Shown piece after piece: positions 17,254 to 25,784 of a stretch of DNA of 64,000 nt. The translations under genes and the position numbers were made by a program. Every line of letters begins with the position of its first letter. Position 1 is the first letter of the stretch. The notes below the pieces were generated by a model. It saw nothing but the letters and a program-made list of their open reading frames with translations. It was not told the DNA's origin and made no database searches. The stretch covers positions 432,870-496,869 of the forward strand of contig JBKBNY010000003.1 of NCBI GenBank assembly GCA_046295175.1, given 5' to 3'. Origin of the DNA: JALOLV01 sp046295175. Its GTDB lineage: Bacteria; Bacteroidota; Bacteroidia; Cytophagales; Spirosomataceae.

Positions 17254-19698
17254 ATGACATCTATTGATACAAAAATAACTTGTTATCACTGCGGAAACGA
17301 CTGTGCCGATGAGAGCATCGTTTTAGAAGACAAACATTTCTGCTGTAATGGCTGTAAAACTGTTTACGAGATTTTGCAGGAGAATAACCTCTGTACTTAT
17401 TATGATTTGAATCAAAACGCGGGGGTTAGTCTAAAAGCCAAGAATTTTAACGGTAAATTCGATTATCTGAAAGAATCCTCAATTCAGGCTCAATTGCTTG
17501 ATTTTCAAAGCGATAATATCAATAAAGTAACATTTCATATCCCTGCCATACATTGTAGTTCGTGTGTTTGGTTGTTAGAGAATTTCAATAAAGTACTCGA
17601 CGGTGTTACATCGGCTCGATTAAATTTCTTGAAAAAAGACCTTTCGGTAAGTTATAATCCAGCAAAGGTTTCATTGCTCGAAATCGTCGAGTTATTGGCA
17701 ACTTTGGGCTACGAACCCGCTATAAATCTACAAAGTACCGAAAACCAACCTACCAAAAACAAAGTACAACGCCGCTTGATTCTGCAAATTGGGGTTGTAG
17801 GTTTTTGTATGGGTAACATCATGTTGTTTAGTTTTCCTGATTATTTCAAATTAGACCTAAGCAATGTCGTAGATGCGACTTATCAGAAATTCTTTTTGTA
17901 TCTCAATTTTGTTTTGTCGCTGCCAGTTTTCTTTTTTGGGGCATCCGATTACCTAAAAGGTGCTTGGATTTCGATAAGAGAGAATCTAAAAAATTCGGCA
18001 TCGGTACTGAGTGTCGATATTCCGATTGCACTGGGTATTTCGGCACTTTTTATTCGGAGTAGCTACGAGACATTTGTCAATCATTCTTCTGGATATTGGG
18101 ATAGCCTTGCAGGTTTGGTTTTCTTCTTGTTGGCGGGTAAATGGGTGCAGCAGGTTACATACAATTATTTGTCTTTTGAGAGAAATTATAAATCGTATTT
18201 TCCGCTGGCTGTTAAGGTCATCTCCAAGGGTAAATCTAAATCTGAAGAATACCGAAACATTGCCGAACTTCAAAAAAACGACGTCATTGAGATTCACCAC
18301 CAAGAGTTAATCCCTGCCGATGCGATTCTGATTGGCGGAAGAGGATTGATAGATTATAGTTTTGTAACGGGTGAATCGGAACCCGTCGAAAAAGAAATAG
18401 GTGATTTGATTTATGCAGGCGGACGGCAATTGGGCGATAACCTCGAACTGGCTGTTCAGAAAACAGTTTCGCAGAGTTATCTGACCGAATTGTGGAATAA
18501 CGATGCATTCAAAAAAGAAAAACGGATACCAACGACCGAACTTGCCAACGCATTTAGCAAATATTTTACGTTTGTAACAATTGCCATTGCGGTTTTTACG
18601 GGTATTTACTGGCAACTTTATCAACCCGATTTGGTATGGACGACCGTAACGGCGGTTTTGATGGTGGCTTGCCCGTGTGCATTGACACTCTCGATGCCAT
18701 TTACGATGAATACCACCATGGGAATCTTCGGCAAAAATAAGTTTTATGTCAAAAATCAAGGGGTTATTCAGCTTTTGACCGAAGTAGATGAGATTGTTTT
18801 CGATAAAACGGGGACATTGACCGAAAACAAAAAAGGAGAGATTCATTACGAAGGCGAAGCACTCACTAAAGAGGAATTAGAAATGATTTGCCAGATTTCG
18901 GAACAATCACTTCACCCCATGAGCCAGATGATTGCTCAGTACATTAAACTACATTCAGAAAGGAGAGGAGCAAGGGCAAAAATTACGTATTTCAATGAAG
19001 TAAAAGGAATGGGTATCGAAGGAGTCATTGATAATAATTTTATCAGAATCGGTAGCCGTGATTTTATTGAGACTTTTAAAGACGGGAACGAATCGGGGCA
19101 GGTTTTGGTAGAAATAAATCATTTATACAAAGGATTCTTTACGCTTAGACCTAACTATCGTAAAAACTGGCAAAGTGTATTATTGAAACTCAGAAATACC
19201 TTTAAACTTTCTTTGCTTTCGGGCGATAATAGCTCCGAAAAATCGACTTTGAAGCCGTTTTTTGAACTAAATAGATTAAAATTCAATCAAAAACCACAAG
19301 ATAAACTCAATTTTATCAAACACGAGCAGGAAGTTGGCAGTCACGTATTGATGATTGGCGATGGACTGAATGATGCGGGTGCATTACGACAAAGCAATGT
19401 GGGTATTGCATTGAGCGAAGACGTACAGGCTTTTTCACCTGCTTGTGATGCAATTTTAGATGCCTCAAAGTTCTCTCAACTGACTGATTTTATGCAGTTT
19501 AGTAAAACAGCCCTCAATATCGTCAAGGCGAGTTTTGTATTATCGTTGGTTTATAATTTTATCGGAATCGGTTGGGCTGTTTCGGGCAAGCTATCACCAG
19601 TGATGGCGGCTATTTTTATGCCATTGAGTTCGCTTTCGGTAGTACTTTTTGCGGTTGGTTTGACATATTTATTCGCAAAAATTAAAAAATTGATTTAA
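17254..19698 (+). CDS. ccoI: cbb3 oxidase maturation copper P1B-type ATPase CcoI/FixI
   Basis: An 814-residue copper-transporting ATPase. The N-terminus carries a zinc-ribbon-like CYHCG...FCCNGCKTVYEIL module typical of CcoI, then an HMA domain (HCSSCVWLLE near residue 108), eight membrane helices with CPCALTLS, the phosphorylation site DKTGTLT (about 515) and GDGLNDAGAL. It exports copper across the inner membrane for assembly of the haem b3-CuB centre. The CcoI-type N-terminus and adjacent ccoS distinguish it from the detoxifying CopA at 36-39 kb. Confidence 0.95.
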   Translation: MTSIDTKITCYHCGNDCADESIVLEDKHFCCNGCKTVYEILQENNLCTYYDLNQNAGVSLKAKNFNGKFDYLKESSIQAQLLDFQSDNINKVTFHIPAIHCSSCVWLLENFNKVLDGVTSARLNFLKKDLSVSYNPAKVSLLEIVELLATLGYEPAINLQSTENQPTKNKVQRRLILQIGVVGFCMGNIMLFSFPDYFKLDLSNVVDATYQKFFLYLNFVLSLPVFFFGASDYLKGAWISIRENLKNSASVLSVDIPIALGISALFIRSSYETFVNHSSGYWDSLAGLVFFLLAGKWVQQVTYNYLSFERNYKSYFPLAVKVISKGKSKSEEYRNIAELQKNDVIEIHHQELIPADAILIGGRGLIDYSFVTGESEPVEKEIGDLIYAGGRQLGDNLELAVQKTVSQSYLTELWNNDAFKKEKRIPTTELANAFSKYFTFVTIAIAVFTGIYWQLYQPDLVWTTVTAVLMVACPCALTLSMPFTMNTTMGIFGKNKFYVKNQGVIQLLTEVDEIVFDKTGTLTENKKGEIHYEGEALTKEELEMICQISEQSLHPMSQMIAQYIKLHSERRGARAKITYFNEVKGMGIEGVIDNNFIRIGSRDFIETFKDGNESGQVLVEINHLYKGFFTLRPNYRKNWQSVLLKLRNTFKLSLLSGDNSSEKSTLKPFFELNRLKFNQKPQDKLNFIKHEQEVGSHVLMIGDGLNDAGALRQSNVGIALSEDVQAFSPACDAILDASKFSQLTDFMQFSKTALNIVKASFVLSLVYNFIGIGWAVSGKLSPVMAAIFMPLSSLSVVLFAVGLTYLFAKIKKLI

Positions 19699-19740
19699 AA
19701 AATCACTTGAAACTTTTTCAAACTCGAAACTATAAACAAA

Positions 19741-19908
19741 ATGGGAATCATCATTTACCTTGTTGTTGCGGCGTTGATGGTAGCGGTTGGCTTCTTGATT
19801 GCCTTTTTTTGGGCAACAAAAGACGGTCAATTCGACGATACTTACACGCCTTCGGTCAGGATTTTATTCGATAACGAAAAACCTGCCCAAAGTCATACCG
19901 AAGGGTGA
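19741..19908 (+). CDS. ccoS: cbb3-type cytochrome oxidase assembly protein CcoS
   Basis: A 55-residue gene. One N-terminal membrane helix (IIYLVVAALMVAVGFLIAFF) is followed by WATKDGQFDD and TPSVRILFD, the family signature. CcoS is needed to insert redox cofactors into the oxidase. It follows ccoI by 42 bp as in many ccoGHIS clusters. Stop at 19906-19908. Confidence 0.93.
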   Translation: MGIIIYLVVAALMVAVGFLIAFFWATKDGQFDDTYTPSVRILFDNEKPAQSHTEG

Positions 19909-19966
19909 CAGTAATCAGATTTTTGGTCGTCGAAACACACTACTTTTGGGTATCAAAATCGAACAA

Positions 19967-20788
19967 ATGGAGCCATCAGAAAACTTTTACGTATTCTTGC
20001 AAAGAGCATTAAAACTCTCGATTTTTTCGATTGGGGTTATATTGATTTTGCTTATTGCTCAGAATTGTAACGCTCAGGTTGATTTTACGAAAATCCCTGC
20101 GAAAGAGAAGTTTACAAATATTGGTACGTTTATTCATGTAAAAAATACGGCACTTACGCAGTACGATAAGGAATTGGATTGTACTTGGAAGACATCGTAC
20201 GCCGAAATTGATGGGCTATTAGATTTAAAAACGCAAGATTTTTTGAATGATTGGCTCAAAGGAATGACATATTTTGGTAACTGCGAAGGCGATAAAGAAT
20301 GTTACGATTTTCAGTTTTTTCACTATTACTATAAAATTACGAGAGTCACGCTGGTACGGAACGATTTATTTGGCTTTTATCTACAAGAAGGAAACTGTAA
20401 AAAAGCCAACGATAATTGCATAGAAAACCAAGATTGGGAGATTTATGACCTCCGTACCAAACGTTTTTTGCAAGATTATGATTTCTTTCGTCAAGATGAA
20501 AAATCGCAGAAAAATCTGGCTGATTTGATTGAAAGAAAAGTAAAAAGCATGAAACTTAACCTTGTTGCCGACTGGCGTGCATACACCAAACAATTTGGTT
20601 TAGATGGCGACAACGTAGCGATTTACCTCAGCAATGACATGCTCAACCATAAAAAAGGATTGCTGTTGAAATTTACACCAAGCGAGATTTATAGCCTCCT
20701 TGAACCTTGTATCGAGAGCAGATTATTTAATAAAACTTGTGATACACAATTCGGAAAGATTCCTCAAAATCAATCAAAAACTAAGTAA
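19967..20788 (+). CDS. Exported hypothetical protein
   Basis: A frame reaches back to 19799 inside ccoS, but the ATG at 19967 gives a sensible N-terminus (MEPSENFYVFLQRALKLSI) with a hydrophobic signal segment ending near CNAQ. The mature part of about 230 residues has many aromatic and charged residues and several Cys (TWKTSYAE, FGNCEGDKECYDFQ, EGNCKKANDNC). No family is recognised. It is probably periplasmic or surface-located and shares the ccoI-ccoS transcript up to the terminator at 20856. Confidence 0.65.
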   Translation: MEPSENFYVFLQRALKLSIFSIGVILILLIAQNCNAQVDFTKIPAKEKFTNIGTFIHVKNTALTQYDKELDCTWKTSYAEIDGLLDLKTQDFLNDWLKGMTYFGNCEGDKECYDFQFFHYYYKITRVTLVRNDLFGFYLQEGNCKKANDNCIENQDWEIYDLRTKRFLQDYDFFRQDEKSQKNLADLIERKVKSMKLNLVADWRAYTKQFGLDGDNVAIYLSNDMLNHKKGLLLKFTPSEIYSLLEPCIESRLFNKTCDTQFGKIPQNQSKTK

Positions 20789-20855
20789 ATCCAATACAAC
20801 TAAAGATGCTTAAATAAAGCGATTCCAATCAATTAGGGTTTAACTACTCAGGCAG

Positions 20856-20889
20856 AAATCGGCGGGGCTTTGCTTTGCCGATTTTTTTT
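20856..20889. terminator. Bidirectional terminator
   Basis: AAATCGGC (20856-20863) pairs with GCCGATTT (20877-20884) and is followed by a T-run. It ends the ccoI-ccoS-hypothetical transcript and overlaps the stop of the convergent minus-strand gene. Confidence 0.85.
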
Positions 20890-21211
20890 ATTCATCAACA
20901 GAGAGTAAAATAATATCATCCGAGTGTTTGGTGAAGATATACTTTGCGTCTTTACCGATTATGATACACTTATGAGCCATATCAAGCACAAAAATCTGCT
21001 GGTGAGCGTTTTCTTCAACCAAAATTTCACAATCACCTTTGATACAAGCTATAGCACGGCGGGTTTCGGCAATATGTTCGATAGATGTTAGGTCTTCGGC
21101 TTTTAGGCAACTGACTTCGTTTATCGAATTAAATATTTTTTCAAATACCGTTAGGCTTCCAGTTTGATTGGTGAATGTTTGTAACTCAAGTAGCTCTGTG
21201 TTGAAATTCAT
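20888..21211 (-). CDS. Small cupin-like hypothetical protein (WxcM/FdtA-like pattern)
   Basis: A 107-residue protein. The order GSLTVFEK, RRAIACIKGDCEILVEE, FVLDMAHKCIIIG and DDIILLSV follows the beta-strand pattern of WxcM/FdtA sugar-ketoisomerase cupins, but the catalytic His pair (RGxHAH) is replaced by HIAETRRA. It may be a degenerate, non-catalytic cupin. It is divergent from the two-component operon; its promoter region faces the TTAAG operator. The assignment is by pattern only. Confidence 0.5.
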   Translation of the reverse strand: MNFNTELLELQTFTNQTGSLTVFEKIFNSINEVSCLKAEDLTSIEHIAETRRAIACIKGDCEILVEENAHQQIFVLDMAHKCIIIGKDAKYIFTKHSDDIILLSVDE

Positions 21212-21302
21212 TTTGAAACGATAAATAGAGAATATTTACAAATCTAATCATAAAACCTTAAAATGGGCTTAAAAGTTGTCAGATTAAACAGAAACATTAA
21301 TT

Positions 21303-21358
21303 TTAAGTTCTGATTAAGGTTTATTTAAGCGTTTCATAAGTTTGATTTGAGATATTTG
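21303..21358 (+). promoter_or_regulatory. Four-fold TTAAG direct-repeat operator and promoter of the two-component operon
   Basis: TTAAG at 21303, 21314 and 21325 and ATAAG at 21336 are spaced exactly 11 bp apart, one helical turn, as expected for OmpR-family regulators. Ten bases later is GATATTTG (21351-21358), close to the Bacteroidota -7 consensus TAnnTTTG. The same arrangement recurs after the kinase gene at 23467-23522. This supports autoregulation by the regulator at 21414. Confidence 0.75.
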
Positions 21359-21413
21359 CACAAATATTACAGCAAATTTTTAAAAGAAACATAGCTTTGG
21401 GTAAATTTAGTAT

Positions 21414-22109
21414 ATGCAACAAAATAAAAAAATATTAATTGTCGAAGACGACCGTCGGATTGCCGAAACCCTAAAAAAAGGGCTTTTGAAAATGGAGTAC
21501 GATGTTGAGAATGCTTTTGATGGCAATCTGGGGTTACGAATGGCGATTCAGTCGAAGTTTGATTTGATAATTCTGGATATAAATTTACCTCAAATGAATG
21601 GCTACGAGGTCTGCAAACGAATCAGAGAAGAAAAGCCATTCTTACCAGTCTTGATGTTGACGGCTTTAGGTGAGGTCGAGGATAAACTCGAAGGTTTTGA
21701 TGTTGGGGTTGATGATTACATGGTTAAACCGTTTGATTTTCGTGAATTATTTGCCAGGGTTTCTTCGCTTTTACGCCGAACAGATTTTGAGCCACAACCC
21801 ACAGGCCGAATCTTACGTGTGGCAAACCTCGAAGTAAATATTGATAGCAAAAAGGTTTTTAGAGACAACAAATTGATAAATTTGACTGCTCGTGAGTTTG
21901 ATTTTTTAGAATACTTAATCCGAAACAAAGGGAGAGTGCTTTCAAAAATGGATATTGCCGAAAAAATCTGGGATTTGAATTTTGATACGAGCTTAAATGT
22001 GATTGAAGTTTATGTTAATTTCTTAAGAAAAAAAATAGATAAAGGATTCGAACCCAAACTGATTCATACCAAACTCGGTATGGGTTATGTATTAACCGAT
22101 AATCCATGA
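21414..22109 (+). CDS. OmpR/PhoB-family response regulator
   Basis: A 231-residue regulator with a receiver domain (residues 1-120; D55 in LIILDINLP, K in YMVKPFDF) and a winged-helix effector domain (about 130-228; LTAREFDFLEYLIRNKGRVLS and HTKLGMGYVL). It overlaps the kinase gene by 4 bases (ATGA). Its likely target is the TTAAG direct-repeat array present before its own gene and again after the kinase gene. Sequence is close to the CusR/ArlR-like group common in Bacteroidota. Confidence 0.93.
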   Translation: MQQNKKILIVEDDRRIAETLKKGLLKMEYDVENAFDGNLGLRMAIQSKFDLIILDINLPQMNGYEVCKRIREEKPFLPVLMLTALGEVEDKLEGFDVGVDDYMVKPFDFRELFARVSSLLRRTDFEPQPTGRILRVANLEVNIDSKKVFRDNKLINLTAREFDFLEYLIRNKGRVLSKMDIAEKIWDLNFDTSLNVIEVYVNFLRKKIDKGFEPKLIHTKLGMGYVLTDNP

Positions 22110-23470
22110 AAATCCGTACTAAAATTGCCATTCAGTTTTCGGTAATTGTATCTATCATTTTGCTGTTGTTTTCGACCTCAATCTACTTTTTTACCGAAAG
22201 TAGCCGCCGAGAGCGTTTCTATGTGCGAATATTTAACCATGCAAGCACAACTGCCAGATTACTGAGCGATGTTGATGAGATTGATAATAAATTGTTGGTA
22301 TTGATTGATAAATCCTCAACCAGTAAACTACCCCAAGAAGCAATTCAGGTTTATACACTCGATGATTCGTTGGTTTATGCTAACCATAAGCCATTTTCGT
22401 ATCCAAAAACACTTCTCGATGAAATCAAAGTAAAAAAAGAAATTAGGCTCGAAGATGGTAAAAAAGAATTGGTTGGTCTATTATTTAAAGGCAAATTGCA
22501 CGATTATGTTGTTGTGGCAACTGCCTTTGATGAGACCGGAAAAGAAGAATTAAAACGACTAAAAGGTAGATTACTGATTGGTTTTTTGATTGTGGTGGCC
22601 ATTACGATAATTTCGAGTATGATATTTGCCAAACAGGCACTTAAACCCATCAATTCTGTCATTAAGCAAGTTGATGCTATTTCGGCAAATGACCTCAGTA
22701 ATAGAATTGACGAAGGCAACAAAACTGATGAAATTGCTCAACTTTCGATGAAATTCAACGAAATGCTTGAGCGTCTGCAAAAATCATTTGAACAACAACG
22801 AGACTTTGTAACGCATGCTTCGCATGAGCTTCGTACTCCATTGGCATCGCTCAAATCTGAGATTGAGTTGGGTTTAGATGACGAAAAACTATCAGAAACT
22901 CATCGTGAAACTTTACAGAATATTCATTTCGATGTTCAAAGATTAATCGAATTATCAAATAATATCCTGCAATTAGCTCGTCCGTTTAACTCGAATATTT
23001 TAATTTTTAACGAGCTTCGAGTAGATGAAGTGATGTTTCAGTTGCAGTCAGATTTGCAAAAAAAATATCAAGAAAGTAGAATCAACGTCGATTTTGAGAA
23101 AATTGCCAACAACGACGAACTGCTCACAATCATGGGCAATGAATTACTGATTAGGCAAGTTTTTATCAATCTGATTAGCAATGCTCTCAAATATTCTGAA
23201 ATCAAGCAGGTTTGGATTTTGATTGATTTCGATAGAAAAAATGTCAATGTCAAGATAAAAGACAAGGGAATCGGGATTCACGCAAGCGACCTCGAAAAGA
23301 TTTTTGAACCATTCTATCGCTCTCAAAATGCAATTGGCCGAGAAGGTTTCGGTATAGGTTTGGCAATTTGTAAAAAAATTATTGATGCTCACGGAGGCAA
23401 AATTAATGTATCGAGCGAGTTCGGAAAAGGAAGCGTATTTACGGTCTCGATTCCGCATCTTAGCATTTAA
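22106..23470 (+). CDS. Membrane sensor histidine kinase
   Basis: A 454-residue kinase with a membrane helix (residues 8-30), a periplasmic sensor of about 125 residues, a second helix (155-175), HAMP (178-230), HisKA (FVTHASHELRTPLASLKSE, H240) and HATPase with NLISNALKYSE, DKGIGI and GFGIGLAIC. The periplasmic domain has no recognised ligand motif. It is translationally coupled to the OmpR-type regulator. Its stop codon overlaps the first TTAAG of the downstream operator. Confidence 0.93.
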   Translation: MKIRTKIAIQFSVIVSIILLLFSTSIYFFTESSRRERFYVRIFNHASTTARLLSDVDEIDNKLLVLIDKSSTSKLPQEAIQVYTLDDSLVYANHKPFSYPKTLLDEIKVKKEIRLEDGKKELVGLLFKGKLHDYVVVATAFDETGKEELKRLKGRLLIGFLIVVAITIISSMIFAKQALKPINSVIKQVDAISANDLSNRIDEGNKTDEIAQLSMKFNEMLERLQKSFEQQRDFVTHASHELRTPLASLKSEIELGLDDEKLSETHRETLQNIHFDVQRLIELSNNILQLARPFNSNILIFNELRVDEVMFQLQSDLQKKYQESRINVDFEKIANNDELLTIMGNELLIRQVFINLISNALKYSEIKQVWILIDFDRKNVNVKIKDKGIGIHASDLEKIFEPFYRSQNAIGREGFGIGLAICKKIIDAHGGKINVSSEFGKGSVFTVSIPHLSI

Positions 23471-23522
23471 GCAAGGTTTAAGTTCTGATTAAGAAGCAGT
23501 TAAGTTCACACACATAATTTTG
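23467..23522 (+). promoter_or_regulatory. Second four-fold TTAAG operator with perfect -7 box
   Basis: TTAAG at 23467, 23478, 23489 and 23500, each 11 bp apart, then a 10-nt gap and TAATTTTG (23515-23522), a perfect TAnnTTTG element. Register and spacing are superimposable on the operator at 21303-21358. Transcription would start near 23529, into a region with no protein gene. Confidence 0.75.
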
Positions 23523-23689
23523 CGGTATCAGATTCATAAAAAACCTAAATTCTGATTAGAGTTTACTTATTGTTAATAACTAAGATGTTACAAAATATTA
23601 ATACAAATCAAACCCATGCAAGAAGCACAGCACTAAATTATTGGTTTTTGCAGTTTGTGTGATGACTCAGTTAGACAAAAAGGGGAGGA

Positions 23690-23756
23690 ATCCGTGGCAC
23701 GGATAACCTTCAGGCCAAAAATTCGACCGATTTTAGCATTTAACCGTGTCACGGTT
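23690..23756. repeat. Pair of CCGTG-N-CACGG palindromes
   Basis: ATCCGTG-G-CACGGAT (23690-23704) and AACCGTG-T-CACGGTT (23742-23756) are each near-perfect palindromes with a one-base centre, and they can pair with each other into one longer hairpin. The related GTGTGGTACGG/CCGTGCCACAC hairpin lies at 28276-28330. Confidence 0.7.
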
Positions 23757-23920
23757 TTAAAAGTAGTTATTTCAATTTTTACGTAATCTGCTTTTGCAAA
23801 TTGGCGTAACCTTCGGCCCAGTTTTAGGTAACTTATTGATATTTAGAAAATAAAAGTTCTAATATTTTTTTAAGAGATTAGTAGTAGCTTTTTCAATATT
23901 TGTGTTGTTAGGTAAAAATC

Positions 23921-23947
23921 GGGATGCACTTTGCATCCCCTTTTTTT
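23921..23947 (+). terminator. Strong rho-independent terminator with no protein gene upstream
   Basis: GGGATGCA / TGCATCCC around CTT, then CTTTTTTT. The nearest upstream coding gene ends 450 bp away, after which a promoter lies, so this terminator probably belongs to the candidate RNA. Confidence 0.9.
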
Positions 23948-23950
23948 ATG

Positions 23951-23964
23951 CTGATTTATATCAT
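23951..23964. promoter_or_regulatory. CRP/FNR-like box upstream of the second USP gene
   Basis: CTGATTTATATCAT keeps the TGA-N6-TCA core, 77 nt before the USP start. It is a weaker match than the ATGA-N6-TCAT sites. Confidence 0.3.
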
Positions 23965-24040
23965 AATTCTCGCTGTTTAATCTCATTATCTTCTCATTAT
24001 CAGTTGATTACCTTTACTTAATCAATTTAAAGACTCGACA

Positions 24041-24901
24041 ATGAAAAAGATACTTCTTACGACCGATTTCTCTAAAGCATCCGAAAAAGCCATTCATTAT
24101 GCTTTAAATCTTTTCAATGATACGCAGTGCGAATTCACCCTCATGCACGCCTACGATACGATTCCGGCAGGACCACCAGAGTCATCGTTTGCTTTGATTG
24201 AGGACGCCTACAAAACTTCAAAGGTACTTCTCGAAAAACAATTGGTGAATATCAAGAAATTCGACAACGAAGAGTACCATACATTCAAAACCGAACTAAT
24301 GCCAACTTCGCCATCGAGTGCGATTCAGATTTTGAACCAACGAAATAATTATGATTTGGTTGTGGTTGGGGCTTCGGGTCGTGGAGATAATATCTTTTTT
24401 GGTAGTACCGCAACCGATGTGGTACGAAATGCGGGGGTGAATTCATTAGTTGTACCCGTAAATGCCAAAATCGAAACTATAAGAAATATCGTTTTTGCGG
24501 TTGATTATCAGCCAGTTAGTTCATTCGAGATTTTTGAAGACCTCAAAGACCTAACTCATCGTAAAGATGCTACCATAACATTGTTGAATATTCTGAAAGA
24601 TGGCCAAACCCCAACCGATATTGATGGATTGATGAAATTTGAATATCACGATTATTTCAACGATGTCAAGACCAATGATTATTATGTACACGAGAAAAAC
24701 GTAGAAGAAGGTATCGCCGATTATCTCAAATATCACAATGTAGATTTACTCGTGATGGTTTCAAGACACCACTCATTCTTCGATGTTATCTTCAATCGTT
24801 CTGTTACCCGAAAATTCGCTTTACATCCGACGATTCCGCTATTGAGCATCTACGATGAAGTGGAAACATTCGTGCCAGAAAACGAAATTATTGCCTTCTA
24901 A
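24041..24901 (+). CDS. Universal stress protein family protein (tandem USP domains)
   Basis: A 286-residue protein with an N-terminal USP domain (TTDFSKASEKAIHYAL start; VVGASGRGDNIFFGSTATDVVRN loop near residue 110-130) and a second, more diverged domain ending FALHPTIPLLSI. It has the same architecture as the USP at 13435 but is not its duplicate. It starts the group USP, helical protein, DUF2892 protein, cbb3 operon, which suggests a stress or low-oxygen role. Confidence 0.88.
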   Translation: MKKILLTTDFSKASEKAIHYALNLFNDTQCEFTLMHAYDTIPAGPPESSFALIEDAYKTSKVLLEKQLVNIKKFDNEEYHTFKTELMPTSPSSAIQILNQRNNYDLVVVGASGRGDNIFFGSTATDVVRNAGVNSLVVPVNAKIETIRNIVFAVDYQPVSSFEIFEDLKDLTHRKDATITLLNILKDGQTPTDIDGLMKFEYHDYFNDVKTNDYYVHEKNVEEGIADYLKYHNVDLLVMVSRHHSFFDVIFNRSVTRKFALHPTIPLLSIYDEVETFVPENEIIAF

Positions 24902-24917
24902 TTCAACCAAAATTCAG

Positions 24918-24948
24918 TGTGTGGCACACATCCAAAGTGTGTCACACA
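24918..24948. repeat. TGTGTGGCACAC palindrome pair
   Basis: TGTGTGGCACAC (24918-24929) and GTGTGTCACACA (24937-24948) pair with one mismatch, and each half is itself palindromic. It lies between the USP gene and the next gene; similar sequence occurs before ccoP. Confidence 0.6.
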
Positions 24949-24972
24949 TATTCATACTAAACTTTAATTGTC

Positions 24973-25353
24973 ATGAATAAATATTCTCAACTCAGCCATG
25001 TTCATTTTGAGCATCGTTTATGGAAAAACGAACTCGAAATGATTGCCCAAGAAACGGATTTTTTTCTGGGTGTAGTAGAAGACATGCCCCTCGATGCTAC
25101 TAATCTTGAAAAAGGATATTTTATTAACCAATTCCACCATTTTCAGCGATTGATAAAACGATTACTGCAAGAATTGGCAACGCTCCAAAAAACGGTTGCC
25201 GATGGTGTAATAGAAGAAAATATCTTAGATAGCGAGCAGAAACTCGACCATAAATACATGCGAGAAGAAATGGATTACTTCGAGCAAGACTATAAGGCTG
25301 TCAAAAAGAAATTCAGAGATTTTGTGGCGACACAGCAAGAAATCATAGTATAA
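24973..25353 (+). CDS. Hypothetical helical protein of 126 residues
   Basis: A soluble, strongly helical protein with three long amphipathic helices: residues 8-35 (HVHFEHRLWKNELEMI), 50-75 (NQFHHFQRLIKRLLQEL) and 90-122. Several His and Glu residues fall on the helices (H9, H11, H14, HH near 54), which could bind metal as in hemerythrin-like bundles, but no family signature is clear. It shares a transcript with the USP gene and ends before the terminator at 25366. Confidence 0.7.
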   Translation: MNKYSQLSHVHFEHRLWKNELEMIAQETDFFLGVVEDMPLDATNLEKGYFINQFHHFQRLIKRLLQELATLQKTVADGVIEENILDSEQKLDHKYMREEMDYFEQDYKAVKKKFRDFVATQQEIIV

Positions 25354-25365
25354 ACAATAACGAAA

Positions 25366-25394
25366 AGAGGGGCGGAGAGGTATTTCGCCCCTTT
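25366..25394 (+). terminator. Terminator after the USP operon
   Basis: AGGGGCG (25368-25374) pairs with CGCCCCT (25386-25392), followed by TTCATTTTATT. Confidence 0.75.
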
Positions 25395-25490
25395 CATTTT
25401 ATTGCAAAATCAAGTTAATCTAAAGTAACCAATAATTAACCAATTCAAATCTTTTTATCAACCTCTTATTTACCAAAACTTTCTTTAATC

Positions 25491-25706
25491 ATGAAAAAAA
25501 ATGTAGGCAAAACAGATGCTACAATCCGAATCATTGTGGCTCTTATTATCGGTTTTCTTTATTACAATGGCACAATTAGCGGCACATTGGGTATCATCGC
25601 TATTGTGTTTGCAGTTGTATTTTTACTGACCTCATTAGTAAGTTTTTGTCCACTCTACACACTTTTCGGAATCAATACATGTTCTGTAAACCCCAAAAAG
25701 AGCTGA
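25491..25706 (+). CDS. DUF2892/YgaP-like small membrane protein
   Basis: A 71-residue protein that begins MKKNVGKTDATIRIIVAL and has two membrane helices (about 12-28 and 32-50) with a CPLYTLFGINTC tail, the standard DUF2892 pattern. In other proteins this module anchors rhodanese domains; here it stands alone. Its function is unknown, but it is frequently found near sulfur, redox and oxidase genes. Confidence 0.88.
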   Translation: MKKNVGKTDATIRIIVALIIGFLYYNGTISGTLGIIAIVFAVVFLLTSLVSFCPLYTLFGINTCSVNPKKS

Positions 25707-25784
25707 TATTGATTGTGTTATTTGGTTGATTGATAGGCGTTTATGGCTGAATTCGTTGGATGGTTTATCAACTTAACCTCAATT

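Larger units (their letters stand above)
23529..23948 (+). ncRNA. Candidate regulatory RNA under the two-component system
   Basis: The interval of about 420 nt from the predicted start near 23529 to the strong terminator at 23921-23947 has no credible ORF; the longest ATG frames are only a few codons. It contains two CCGTG-N-CACGG palindromes that can also pair with each other, and a repeated TAACCTTC(A)GG(C)CC motif (near 23704 and 23811). OmpR-family regulators elsewhere drive small RNAs, so an sRNA is plausible. Boundaries are predicted from promoter and terminator only. The rest of the gap up to 24041 holds only a regulatory box. Confidence 0.5.

Noticed and set aside
20888..21211. Functional FdtA/WxcM sugar ketoisomerase
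   Set aside because: The catalytic histidine pair is missing; only the cupin-like strand pattern remains.
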